Of a stretch of DNA of 64,000 bases, positions 52,156 to 64,000 are shown in pieces. Every line of letters begins with the position of its first letter. The first letter of the stretch is position 1. The notes under the pieces were generated by a model that worked only from the letters and a program-made list of their open reading frames with translations, was not told where the DNA came from and made no database searches. The position numbers and the translations under genes are program-made. The stretch comes from Ulva prolifera (lineage: Eukaryota; Chlorophyta; Ulvophyceae; Ulvales; Ulvaceae): NCBI GenBank assembly GCA_023078555.1, contig CM041204.1, positions 4,494,430-4,558,429 on the forward strand, in the 5' to 3' direction.

Positions 52156-55100
52156 ATGACGGGCTCCAATCCCAGCAGCGAAACTTACCAAGATGGGCAA
52201 GGCAAGGTATCGAAGAACAGCGGAGCTTGCAAAGCGAATCGTCCCAAGCTTCCGCGTCCTGATGGACCACCCCCGCAATGCCCAAGATGCAACGCTGATA
52301 CCAGCAACACCAAATTCTGCTATTATAACAACTACAACATAAATCAACCACGGTACTACTGTAAGGTATGCTGTCCTGGCACTTGCTCATCTCCGGGTGC
52401 ACGTCGGTCCTTTGTGTATTATTCCCTGCGCCGGCGGTAGCACTGTACAGCGTACTGATGTCCCAGCGTCGCGTTGCCGAGTTGTGGAACCTGTGCATGC
52501 GGATGTCTTGATGTAGCTGCGTCATGACGGATGCGTCGCCGTGTCGGCGGTTCAGCGTGCTGTCTAGTGGTGCTGGCCGAGACTGTGATTGCAGTGGCAT
52601 TGCTGGTTTGGCAATGTGTACCTCCATGACGTCGTGATAATCGTGCATATCGCCAACGCTATGCGCCTTCTCTTGGCATGTTGTGTATGTGGGTGCTCCC
52701 AGGTCGGTCTGCACGCTGCGTTCCTGCTCTTCTACGTGTCTACATGCGCTCGCAAGGCCTTCCGCGCGATCGCGTGAATATGATGGACAGCTGTTTGTCT
52801 AGTGTACATGATGGCGCATTCATTTGGGCAACGGATCCGACACCGCGCGTTGACCTTCAGCCACTCTGCAATTTGTCGAACAAGTCTAGATCTCTCTCCG
52901 GACCAGTGCTCTCGCGCTTATGCTGGCTCAAATATATACACAAGCGTGCCCCAGCTTTGCCGTGTCCACCTGTGCTAATTTCGGCCATGTTCGATTGAGA
53001 ATTGCGATTCACAAATATGGGTCGAGAATTCATCTGCGATGATTTGCCCCGTGCCTGACATGCAAATGAATAGGTCCTTACTCTTGTGAACGCCATTGCA
53101 AACAAGATCCTCTTTCATGCAGGCGTGTCAACGCCACTGGACAGACGGTGGGACTTTGCGCAAAGTCGAAACAGGGGCAGGTAAACGCAACAGCCGTCGC
53201 CAGCGAAGTCACAGCACCGCAGGAGGGGACGCAGCAGCCAACTCTAAAGCACCCAAAACCCGAGGGGGGGGCTTGCATCAACAGCAGTCGGCCCATGGTG
53301 GAGCACCGGCGACAAGGCGGTCAGCCGCAACGGCCACTGTCGCCAGCGATGTGCCATCAGGGCCTCTGATGGACTCCATGATGCCGGATTACAACAGCAG
53401 TGATGCTGGAGCATCCTTCCAAGAGGGGTCCTCCTTCAATGACAAGGTCCGCATTTTGCATTGATGCTGGCAGCATGTTGTTTTGACCCACAACATTGAC
53501 TCCATGTAGTCTTAAGGGCGTATGTGCACCAATTTTGTGCGCCAACGGGTTATTAAGTACATCGGGCAAGGTGTGCATGCTGGGGCGGGCGACGCGAACG
53601 TTCAGTGTGGCACACGGCACTAGGCAGGGCTTGCTTTGCATCCATTCCTGTTCATGGCAGCAACGTGATGCCATGAACGGATCTGTAGTATGATCTGCAT
53701 TCTGTTCTCGAAGCAACTACCTGTCACAGCTCAAGTCTGCCTACCACTACGATATAGGGTTGTGATGAAGTGCTAGTGGCTTGCAGATGCTGCTCGATGA
53801 CGAGTGTCAAGCAATTGCCGACCTCGATGTAATTTTTGAAAATGAGAGGCTAGATGCCATTCTTGGTAGTTCAAACACGATGCCAGTCGAGACGGACCGT
53901 CCACTTCAGCAGATGCTGGGCCTGGACAACCTGGAAGATCTGCCTACCATGTCACAAGGGGAAGCTGACTTCCAGCGAGCGATGATGGAAGGGTGTGGCC
54001 CAAATGCAATATGCATCCCTATCATACCCTGCATGATCCACCGGTTTCTGCTGAACCACACAGGTGTATTGCATCCTGCGCGCCTGATACAGTATCCATG
54101 TAATGTTCCCAATGGATGTGCCTTCTGGAACGGAATCCTAGGTTCCAGTGTCTAGTTCCAGCGATTGGTGTCCCAAGTGGGAAGAATTCGATCAAGTAGG
54201 AACTTATGTTACAACCGGTGAGCAAGCATTCCGAGGTTCAGGCAAGGCAAAAACAACTTGTGATCTCGATCTGCCCCCCCCCCCCCCCCATGCTTCCTTA
54301 CACGCAATCACTTGCAGGTGCACGAGCAATCCAGACGCGGGGCAGCTGCTTCTCAGTGCTGGCGGCATGAGCACCCCTGGCACGTCACAGGGCGGCCCAC
54401 TGCTCGTTGCCGATGCCTCTGGACCTCTGCGGGCCAGCTTCGGCGACGATGAAACGGCTTCACGTGGCCCGCCGTCCCCCAGGGCTGTATCGCACACTGG
54501 CAGCCCATCACTCCAAGCCAATGGTGGTGCTGCCACGATGATCAATGTGGACGCAGCATTCCGCACGCACATCAAAGACCCATCCCCTACAACAGCACAG
54601 AACATGGTCCCACCTGGGCAGCACATGATGCCGGATGCATCGCCAGCACCTGCCGGGCAGGTACAACCCGAGCCTACGATAGTGCCAGTGGCCAGCAGTG
54701 CACCGCAGTGGCCGGACGGCGCGCCACAACTGCGAGATGGTGCGGCGGATGCAACGCTGGCAACTTCCAGCGCCCCCGCGCAGCTGCAGCCGGCCTCCGG
54801 GACCGAGTGGACACAATCAAGCACACCCCAGCCCACGGCGAACTACAGAGTCGGCCTGGCGCCAGGGCAGCAGTGGGCGGTAGGGAGCATGCCGATGCCA
54901 GGGCCGCAGTATTCCGTGCGGCCGGGCAGCTTGCCCGGTGCACGCAGCGGCGCTGTCTTGGTTCAAACGAGCATGCCGCCCGGCAGTGGTGGCATGATGG
55001 CGTACCCTGTGAACATGGGTATGCATGCGGGCCGAATCATGCAGGTCCCGCATGTCGCCCCCGGTAGCAATGGTATGTACACCATACAGGCGACCAGCCT

Positions 55101-56088
55101 GCAAGGCTACATGGGAGCTCGCCCGCAGGGACAGATGCCAACTCCACAGTACTACATGATGCCGTATGCAAGCCCTCCCCGGGCATGCATGGCGGCAAAT
55201 GCTCACGCCGGCCAACAGCAACCGCCGGCGCCGACGGCCGCCCTGCAGCCAGCGACATCTGCACCCCAGCCATCTCCTCACGCTACTGCTGATGCTCCGC
55301 ATGCAAACGCTGTCCCAGGCACTGTGGAGGCCATGCCAGCAACCGCCAGCCAGATATATGCAGTGGACCACAACCGCCAGCTGCTGTTACGGCATCAGCG
55401 CATGTATAGTACGGCAGATCCTGCCGCCGCGAGTGGCAGTCCCAGTGCCACAGCCACAGCTTCGCCGCAGCAGACATTCGTCCCTGTGGCCGCACATCAG
55501 CTCCAGGGGCGAATCTATGTCCGCCCTCCCGAGGCTGTTGGCGGAAGCGCCGCCAATGGATCGTCTGCTGCAGCGTCTGGGCAGGCTGCAGCCGCTCCTC
55601 AGGAGGCTCCAGCAGCACCACACGCAGCACAAGTACCCGCGATGGCCCCGGGCGTTGCCGTACCGCATGGCGCTCCTACTGCGTCTGGTGCAGCGTCTGC
55701 GTCGGCAGCTCCCAGTGGGTCTTCATCCCAAACACAGATGTATGCAGCAGATGTCCGCCAGGCTGGGGGGACGCCAGGCGCACCTTCCGCGGCCCCTGCA
55801 CATGCGCCAGCGGTGCAGGGTGCAGCTCAGCACCCCCAGCAGCTCAGCGGGTTTCAGGGCCCAGTATTCTGTATGGCTCCAGGGCAGTGGCAGCATGGCG
55901 GCCGGCCGGTGTTCACGCTGCAGCCATACTACGTTCAGCCTGGTGGGTATCTGAATGGTGGTGGCCATATGTACGCCAGCGCCCCGATGCAGCTGCAGCA
56001 GCAGATGCAGCATCCGCAGACAGTCGCAAACAATGAGGGGGCGGCAGCGGGCACCAGCGTATCGTTGAAAGAGGAGCCAGCAGGGTGA
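52156..56088 (+). CDS. Dof-type zinc-finger transcription factor
   Basis: Dof proteins are green-lineage DNA-binding factors that recognise AAAG cores. Four exons, 52156-52365, 53123-53446, 53787-53992 and 54318-56088, close in phase to 836 residues. The finger is at residues 42-72 with Cys42, Cys45, Cys69 and Cys72 ([20 protein letters not shown] ... [17 protein letters not shown]). The spacing is C-X2-C-X23-C-X2-C, two residues longer than the usual X21; the extra pair lies just after the second Cys. Intron 1 (757 bp) cuts the finger between the third and fourth zinc ligands. A basic segment [11 protein letters not shown] follows, then an acidic helix-rich part ([17 protein letters not shown]), then about 590 residues rich in Ala, Pro, Gln and Met, typical of activation regions. 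Exon 3 ends at a weak donor (GTGTGG), so its end is the least certain join. The start is the first ATG after an in-frame stop. Confidence 0.92.
54274..54289. repeat. Poly-C run in the last Dof intron
   Basis: About 16 consecutive C, 28 bases upstream of the exon 4 acceptor. It probably serves as part of the pyrimidine tract; its length may be unreliable in assembly. Confidence 0.85.
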
Positions 56089-57690
56089 TCTTCAATGATG
56101 AGTGCCGATAATGTGACACTTGTGAGAGTTGGGCGCGCAGCTCGATGACTGGCACTGCCTGTGTGACCCGAGTGACTGCTGCGCGAGCCAATGTGTCCAA
56201 ACTTTAACGCCCCTTCTGGAGAGACAGGCTAGTCAGGAGGCTGCACAGTCTGCAGGTTGGGGCCCCGCCGCTTAGTATGACGCACGCATGGTTGGCTGAG
56301 CATGGATGTCTACGACTGGTATGTGCCAGTAGATGCGTGGACTGAGAATGCTATAGTGGCAGTCGTGTGATGTCCCAGCATGGCGACCTGCCCACATTCA
56401 GATTCATGTTTGCCGCGGGCTGTGGCCTGGGACTCTTCCCAAGCTCTGATGGCGAAGGATTCTGTTTTCCATTGTTTTGTCACCATCAAGAAGAGATGTA
56501 TCTGGTAATTTTTAGCGGCTGTGTCGTGATGTGAGGCTTGTAGAAAGGGCCGTGGATGTTGCACTGTGGCTGCCGCCTATGAGCCTTGCACATGGGGCCT
56601 TGCTGTTGTGATATGGTAGTAGGAAGTGTGTGTAGCGCTGGTTGTGAACTGACCTCAAATCCACAGGTGCAACGCTTCATGGGATTGTGATGAAGCAGTG
56701 GGGTGTGGGATATCCTAGACGCTCCATGTGTACATGCATTAGTTGTAGGACTGTTGTATTGACTGGGTGCTAGGTGTTGGTTTGCTCCGATGAGGATGGC
56801 TGCAAATGTGCCCCAGGAGTGGGCTTGTGCTGTGTGCGGTGCATGCAGTTTGGGAGAAAGGAGGAGTGGCGTCTGATGTGTAGGCGTTGACATGTCCAAT
56901 CTTGAGCCATTGAGGCCAGCCGCCGTGAGGCGATTTGCACAGTGGGCTCGCAGTCGGTGTGCTTCTATACGCTGTATCAGACATTTAAGCACAGCTGTGT
57001 GTACTATGATGTAACATCAGCAACGATTGGGAAGTACAGCTGCAGAAGTCTGGGCGATGCTGACAGCTGTTTGGCCAACAGTCTCCCACGGCCACATGTA
57101 TGGCATCTACATACAATGCAGTGATGCATGTCGTTTCAGGGGTGCTCAGCTCTTGTTTCCACCATGCATCTGGTAGTCACACGATTGCATGAACTGCTCG
57201 CTATCAGGCCTCGGTTAAATGCCCGGTCCCTGTTGTAGCCCTATCTAAAATTCTGCATTGTGATCTGGCTGGTGGTGGTCAGAGTTGCAAAGGGAGGTGG
57301 AGCTCGTGTGGGATTGCTGGGATGGTCAATCCTTGTGATGGACACATTTTGACGTGATCCCTTTCTATAGGCTTCAGGGTAGAGCTGGCGGGGGCTGGCT
57401 TGTCTCCTCCAGCCATACAGCTACCAGAAGCCAAACTTGGTTGACCCGAGTCAGGTACACATGGTGGACATGCTGGTGGCTCCACATCTGCGTTCGCGTA
57501 GCCAGTTGGCAGCAAATCGGAGTCAGGGCGGGAAGGCTGCAATGAAAGCTTTGAGCAGGTGGTTAGTGTTTGGTGGGAGTCGGCGGGCACTGTGCGCCTC
57601 CTGTGTGGCGGCAGCGCCCTGCCGCTGCAGGGCTCAGTTGGCGAGTCCAGGCAATTGCCGCCGCTGATTGTGCCTGCGTCGTGAGACACA
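56089..57690. other. Intergenic, no identified gene
   Basis: 3' flank of the Dof gene, then sequence of ordinary composition. Open frames are short or Cys/His-rich with no motif. Confidence 0.5.
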
Positions 57691-57699
57691 CACAGGCCG

Positions 57700-58260
57700 C
57701 CGCCAACCTTGCATCCTGTTGAGACGCCTCGCTGGTGTCTGGCGCTGCCCCCCTTGCTGCCCCGGACACACCAGGAGCAAGCCCCCACCAGCCCCGGGGC
57801 GCAGCAGTCAGCCCCGCTGTTGGCTGCCCCCTCGGTGGCTGTCCCCGGTTCTCGCAGAAACGCTCAGCATGCCATATCCTTGCACTGTTTCCGGGCGCAC
57901 TGGTGGTCACGTCACACACGCGCTGTCCGCCTTGATCGTCCACACCGACGTGCACAGCCGTGCCGGAACAGGCGCCTTCACCCTGGTGCTGCTGTCAAAC
58001 AAGAAGTGTTTGCGGTCCTCAACAGGCTTGGTGACACGGCCGCAGGCTCTGGCGCCACCTCCTGACGGCTGTTCCTCAAGGATGCAGTGCGTGACCTGCC
58101 CATGACATCCTGCCGCGCAGCCGCTCGTCAAATCCGCGCTGCGGCCCCGGTGATGGCACGCCACGTTTGCAAGGCACGTGTGACTGGCGGTCCTGTTCGA
58201 TGCCTCTCGCCGCATACTGGCCACCTGGCTGCTCGAGCGGTGGGCTGCACCTGCTGGGCT
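57700..58260 (+). pseudogene. Decayed LINE polyprotein C-terminus
   Basis: The order of motifs seen at 3356-4048 recurs with frameshifts and stops. A segment equivalent to DILAFFPG is followed by VCVSHPLA-like sequence at about 57870-57910. GAFTLVLLS stands for GAFTLVPLS near 57970, and the next part continues in other frames to about 58250 (GDTAAGSGATS for ADLAAGSGAAS). Stop codons and indels show that it is old. Confidence 0.7.
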
Positions 58261-58547
58261 GCTAGGCGCTACATCCTGTTGGCCCCCACCATCCGGCTGC
58301 TCCGTTCTGCGCAGTGCGTGGCATGGTCGGTGGCTGCATGGCCTGTAGTCGATATGCCACAGCCAGCACAGCCCTCAGGCTGACATGGCGCAGGCTATGT
58401 ATGGGGAGGGCTGTGCGGCGCCTCGGCCGCTGCAGTGGTGGTGTGCATGGGGTGGGGCGGGGGTCTGGGGGCTGCGGCCGCCTACAGCCTGCAGACCCGT
58501 CCAGGCGGTTCTGTGTTGCGCCATCTCGAGCGCGGATGCGGTAGGTG

Positions 58548-58573
58548 TTTCTGTGGTGTTTGTGTGTGTGTGT
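58548..58573. repeat. Left target duplication of the short LINE tail
   Basis: A 26-bp string beginning TTTCTGTGGTG and ending in TGTG repeats is found again at 58701-58726, on the two sides of the 127-bp tail fragment. Confidence 0.8.
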
Positions 58574-58700
58574 TACAAGGACAAAGCAAGCGAGGCAGGT
58601 AGCACCGCAAGCAAAAAGCAGGGGAAACGCACACCACGCAGCAAGCCACACGAAGCGCACACCAAAACACCCACGCAACGGCAGCACCCGCGCCGGACAC
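58574..58700 (-). mobile_element. 127-bp LINE tail insertion, subfamily A
   Basis: Read on the minus strand it matches the end of the large copy (about 4479-4606) with one visible mismatch over about 127 bp. Its 3' end (tccttgtaacac on the minus strand) abuts the TG repeat. The near identity and intact 26-bp target duplication mark a recent insertion from an active source element. Extreme 5' truncation is common for LINEs. Confidence 0.85.
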
Positions 58701-61251
<2,551 letters not shown>

Positions 61252-61713
61252 TTACGCCTTCGCCTCAGCCCTAGCCTTCACGCATCCCTTGATGGCACGC
61301 CGCTGCACGCATGGAGCTAAGATGAGTGTAGTGAGGGGAAAATTGAGAATGGTGCACCCCGAATTAATTGGCATGATCACGACATCTGCCGAAAGGCTGT
61401 GCATGTGCGAAGCCATGGTATGTGTGAGGTACACACCTGGTTCCGCAGGAACTTGGGCTCCATCTGCAAACAATTGACAGATTCATTAACATATTCTCAA
61501 CGCGGAAACTGTGACACCTGGACGACACGAAACCAACCGCGGTGCCCGAGCGGAAGAACACGACGGTGACGCCTCCTGTGCGGGAGAACATGAAAATGAG
61601 ATCAAACGCACCCCCTTCCTGGACTTGTACTTGAAGGTTTTAGGCTTCTTGATGCCATTGCGGTGAGCTTTGTACGTCTGGTTATGGGCGGTATGGTTCT
61701 TGGACTTGGCCAT
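61252..61713 (-). CDS. RPL29: Large-subunit ribosomal protein eL29
   Basis: A small basic protein of the eukaryotic 60S subunit. Three minus-strand exons: 61713-61612 (34 codons, [20 protein letters not shown] and on), 61463-61437 (9 codons, MEPKFLRNQ) and 61302-61252 (16 codons plus stop, [16 protein letters not shown]). All introns are GT-AG and all joins are phase 0, giving 59 residues, close to the 60 or so usual for plant eL29. The opening motif and the PKFLRNQR segment are diagnostic. The 27-base second exon is easily missed by gene finders. The gene is divergent from the gene at 62081 with 367 bp between start codons. Confidence 0.93.
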
Positions 61714-62080
61714 GGCTGCTCGTTCTGTACAGACGCTCGAACCGATTCAAAAGAATCAATTTGCTGACTGCAGTGCAGCTTTGTCGGCAGGGCGTGCTGC
61801 ATCCTGATGATTGCGAGGTTGGCCGCCGGCAGTCTAACGGACAGGTCACATTCCTGTAGACACAACGGCCGCCAGGCCGCACCTGAGCCTGGACCTCAAT
61901 GCGAAACACCACCAGGTCACGCGATGCCAGGTCACCCACCGGTTTTCGGCCTGCAGACACAACTCGCCAACATTTTCCAGCAGCTGCTCATGTGTACGTC
62001 TATACCTGGCGTTGTCCAATCGAGCAGATGCAGACTGCTTCCTGGAGATCTCAACTCAAGTACGCTTGTTCAGCAGGTAG

Positions 62081-62703
62081 ATGGTAGCGTTGAAGGACGT
62101 ACTCACAATATTTCAGAAATGTAATTCATTGTATCGATCGTTCCAGGATGAGCATCTGCTTTTGCTGGCTCGAGTTCAGAGCATTGCCAACATGATCGAG
62201 CGACTCCCCGCTCTGGCCAACCCGGCATTCTATCGGCTGTTCTCATCTGACCCCAACCTACATGTCGAAGTTTCAAAACAGCAGCTCAAGGTAGTGGAGA
62301 CCACATGGGAGGCAGCGCTGGAATCATTGTGCGGTCTTCCAGAAGTCCATCGCTGTCATCATCCAAAACTGTGGCCCCCTTGGCACAAATTTCCACCTAT
62401 CGTCATTGCAGGTCAGAACTGCAGCAGCTCATCCGACAGCTGCGTCGGAGGAACATCGAGCTTCAGACTCTCCTCACGCGGAGCAACCTGAGCGCGGAAG
62501 CTCTCAACAAGACTCTAGGTGCCAATCCAAGTATCAATCAAGTGGCAAACGCAATTCAGCACATTTGTGACATGTCAGAGCAGCAAGTCAATGTGGAAGC
62601 TGCACTGCTGCAGAAATTGACTTATGATTCGAGTGCATCAGAGACCCAGGCCATTGTGGCTTTTTTCAAAGGTGTGCTCTCTACATACCAGCAAGCACGA
62701 TGA
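62081..62703 (+). CDS. Small helical protein, possibly C1orf109/AIRIM-like 60S maturation factor
   Basis: Two exons, 62081-62328 and 62412-62703 (donor GTGCGG, acceptor cattgcag), close in phase to 179 residues. The protein is almost all helix: an N-terminal helix (VALKDVLTIFQKCNSLYRSF), a second (LLLLARVQSIANMIERL), a central one running across the splice (ESLSELQQLIRQLRRRN) and a C-terminal part (SINQVANAIQHICDMSEQQV). Length, order of helices and a late PS-x-x-x-x-x-x-x-x-Q-x-I pattern recall human C1orf109 (AIRIM), which works with AFG2 ATPases on late pre-60S particles. This match is from memory and weak; another small coiled-coil family is possible. An earlier exon (for example ending near 61998, QTQLANIFQQLLM) did not join in phase. 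Confidence 0.4.
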
Positions 62704-62959
62704 TCACATGTCGAAAGATCAGGCCGGTGGCTGGGCTTGCTTGTGGGTGAATGACTACTGTCATCAGCCATACACCATGACCCGGTGCGCCGCTGTTGCG
62801 CGGGTGCATGACACATCTCACAGGTGCTTGCTTTACATTGCGCGCTGTATGTTGCTCATCTGCTCCAACGGCCGTCTCATCAAGGCACTGCATATTTGAC
62901 AGCACTTGTCTTGGGTCATGACACAAGAACAGTCCTGGATCAGCGGTCATTGTACATGG

Positions 62960-63105
62960 TGTTGACTTGCAGATGCATGGTATGTCCTCCATCACCATAT
63001 GTGAAAGTCCCAAACGGTTTTTTGTATGTAGATACACCGCACATCGACCCCACAGAGTTTGAGATGATGGCCGCACAGATCAGGGACACCGCTGAGCTGA
63101 AGTGA
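62960..63105 (+). CDS. Exon-like 3' terminal frame, unassigned
   Basis: After an acceptor-like tgacttgcag the plus strand encodes about 45 residues ending VKVPNGFLYVDTPHID and MMAAQIRDTAELK with a TGA. It looks like a genuine protein end, but no phase-compatible upstream exon was found; it might be an alternative last exon of the gene at 62081 or belong to a separate small gene. Confidence 0.25.
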
Positions 63106-64000
63106 GGCCTCTAGTGATGGCGTGACGCAGCAGAAGTCCCACAAGGCAGCACTGCTAGCACGCAATGCTGCATGCTCAGGAGTTTCGTTGCACCGACTGG
63201 TGTCTCAATGAACTGATCCCACGGATTTGGTGACCTTTAATGGCATCCAGGTGTGTGATCCATTTCCAGAACTGCGGGCGTTGCGATCAGCCGTCGGGTC
63301 TTCTGTGTCGTCGCTTGACTATCTCGAGTGTTACCCCTGCCATGCAGACCCAGGACGAGATGGTGAAGGCGCAGCACAGCATTGCTTTGCCGCAAGACGA
63401 GGCCAGAAATGTTGGTGGGAGGATGGTGCATGGCTGGCCGCCATGGCTACACACTGACCTGGCAGGTCAGCCTGGCCTGGGCGCCCCGACCCGTGCACTC
63501 CTGCCTCGTGCCGGAGGCGAGCGGGCGGTAGACTGTTCGTTTGGTCGCTCGCGAGGACCGCACACGGACGAGAGCATGTGTGGGTTGTCAGGGGGGACAG
63601 GGGAGCGCTTGCCGTGGCAGCTGGGAGCGTTGGCATGCTGTGCGTTAGAGTGGATATACTTGCAGAATGTATCTGAGCGGAGTACGCGCCGTAAGGCTTG
63701 CAAATACGCGCTGCTGCTGCTGTTTCTTTGTGGCTGCCTGCGTTTGTGGAAGGCTGCGTCGCAGGGTCTGCTGGTTTGCCTGCTTGACGTTTCCACCAGC
63801 CACGCAAGCTTTCTCCGTAATCACACTCTATAAAGCACGACTACCCAGGAATGTAATATGTAGTGTCCTGTGCTCTAGTCCATGCAGGAGTGCGGAGACG
63901 CCTAAGAGAACCTAGATTGTACATCATGTCGCATCATCCAACCAGAACTGCCAGGAGACATCGCCGTGCGAGCCTGCTCTGTTAGGTGACTTCATGCTCG
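63106..64000. other. No identified gene
   Basis: Open frames on both strands around 63240-63830 overlap one another and lack motifs. A gene entering from the right edge cannot be excluded. Confidence 0.35.

Overview
The window is nuclear DNA of a green alga, probably a chlorophyte of the Trebouxiophyceae type (class inferred, species not determinable). The genes are split by short GT-AG introns. There is a plant-type Dof zinc-finger gene, a bestrophin-type channel gene, and a GC-rich LINE retrotransposon whose C-terminal protein matches the family common in chlorophyte genomes. CDS models below were built by hand from splice sites and reading phase. Those marked as closing in phase run from ATG to stop without a frame break.

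Layout: 0.2-6.7 kb holds exons of a minus-strand coiled-coil gene that runs off the left edge; one of its introns carries a 5'-truncated LINE copy (3356-4606) bounded by a 13-bp target duplication. 7.6-9.7 kb is a cluster of LINE 3' fragments in both orientations, with a 341-bp inverted repeat and a separate small palindrome array. 10.9-14.1 kb is a minus-strand bestrophin gene. 14.2-16.1 kb has exon-like segments of an unidentified gene around a 104-bp (GT)n tract. 16.8-17.35 kb is a small RGG-rich reading frame on the plus strand.

17.5-32.4 kb, minus strand, is the most striking gene: about 20 exons encoding roughly 3,000 residues, almost entirely Sfi1-type centrin-binding repeats (about 80 by eye, against about 20 in yeast and human Sfi1). 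Its 5' end faces tubulin-folding cofactor B (33.4-34.3 kb). A WD40 gene (34.8-36.8 kb) follows on the plus strand. The mitochondrial phosphate carrier (39.0-41.1 kb, minus) faces the mitochondrial translation GTPase GUF1/EF4 (42.5-47.2 kb, plus). 47.2-52.1 kb has no gene I can identify. A four-exon Dof transcription factor lies at 52.2-56.1 kb. 57.7-58.8 kb has decayed LINE sequence, a fresh 127-bp LINE tail inside a (GT)n tract, and the tract itself. Ribosomal protein eL29 (61.3-61.7 kb, minus) faces a small helical protein that may be a C1orf109/AIRIM-type 60S maturation factor (62.1-62.7 kb, plus).

A recurring pattern is head-to-head gene pairs with related products: SFI1-like with TBCB (centrin and tubulin cytoskeleton), phosphate carrier with GUF1 (mitochondrion), eL29 with a possible 60S factor (ribosome). 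The other theme is a LINE family whose 3' ends always lie against AC/TG-type DNA.
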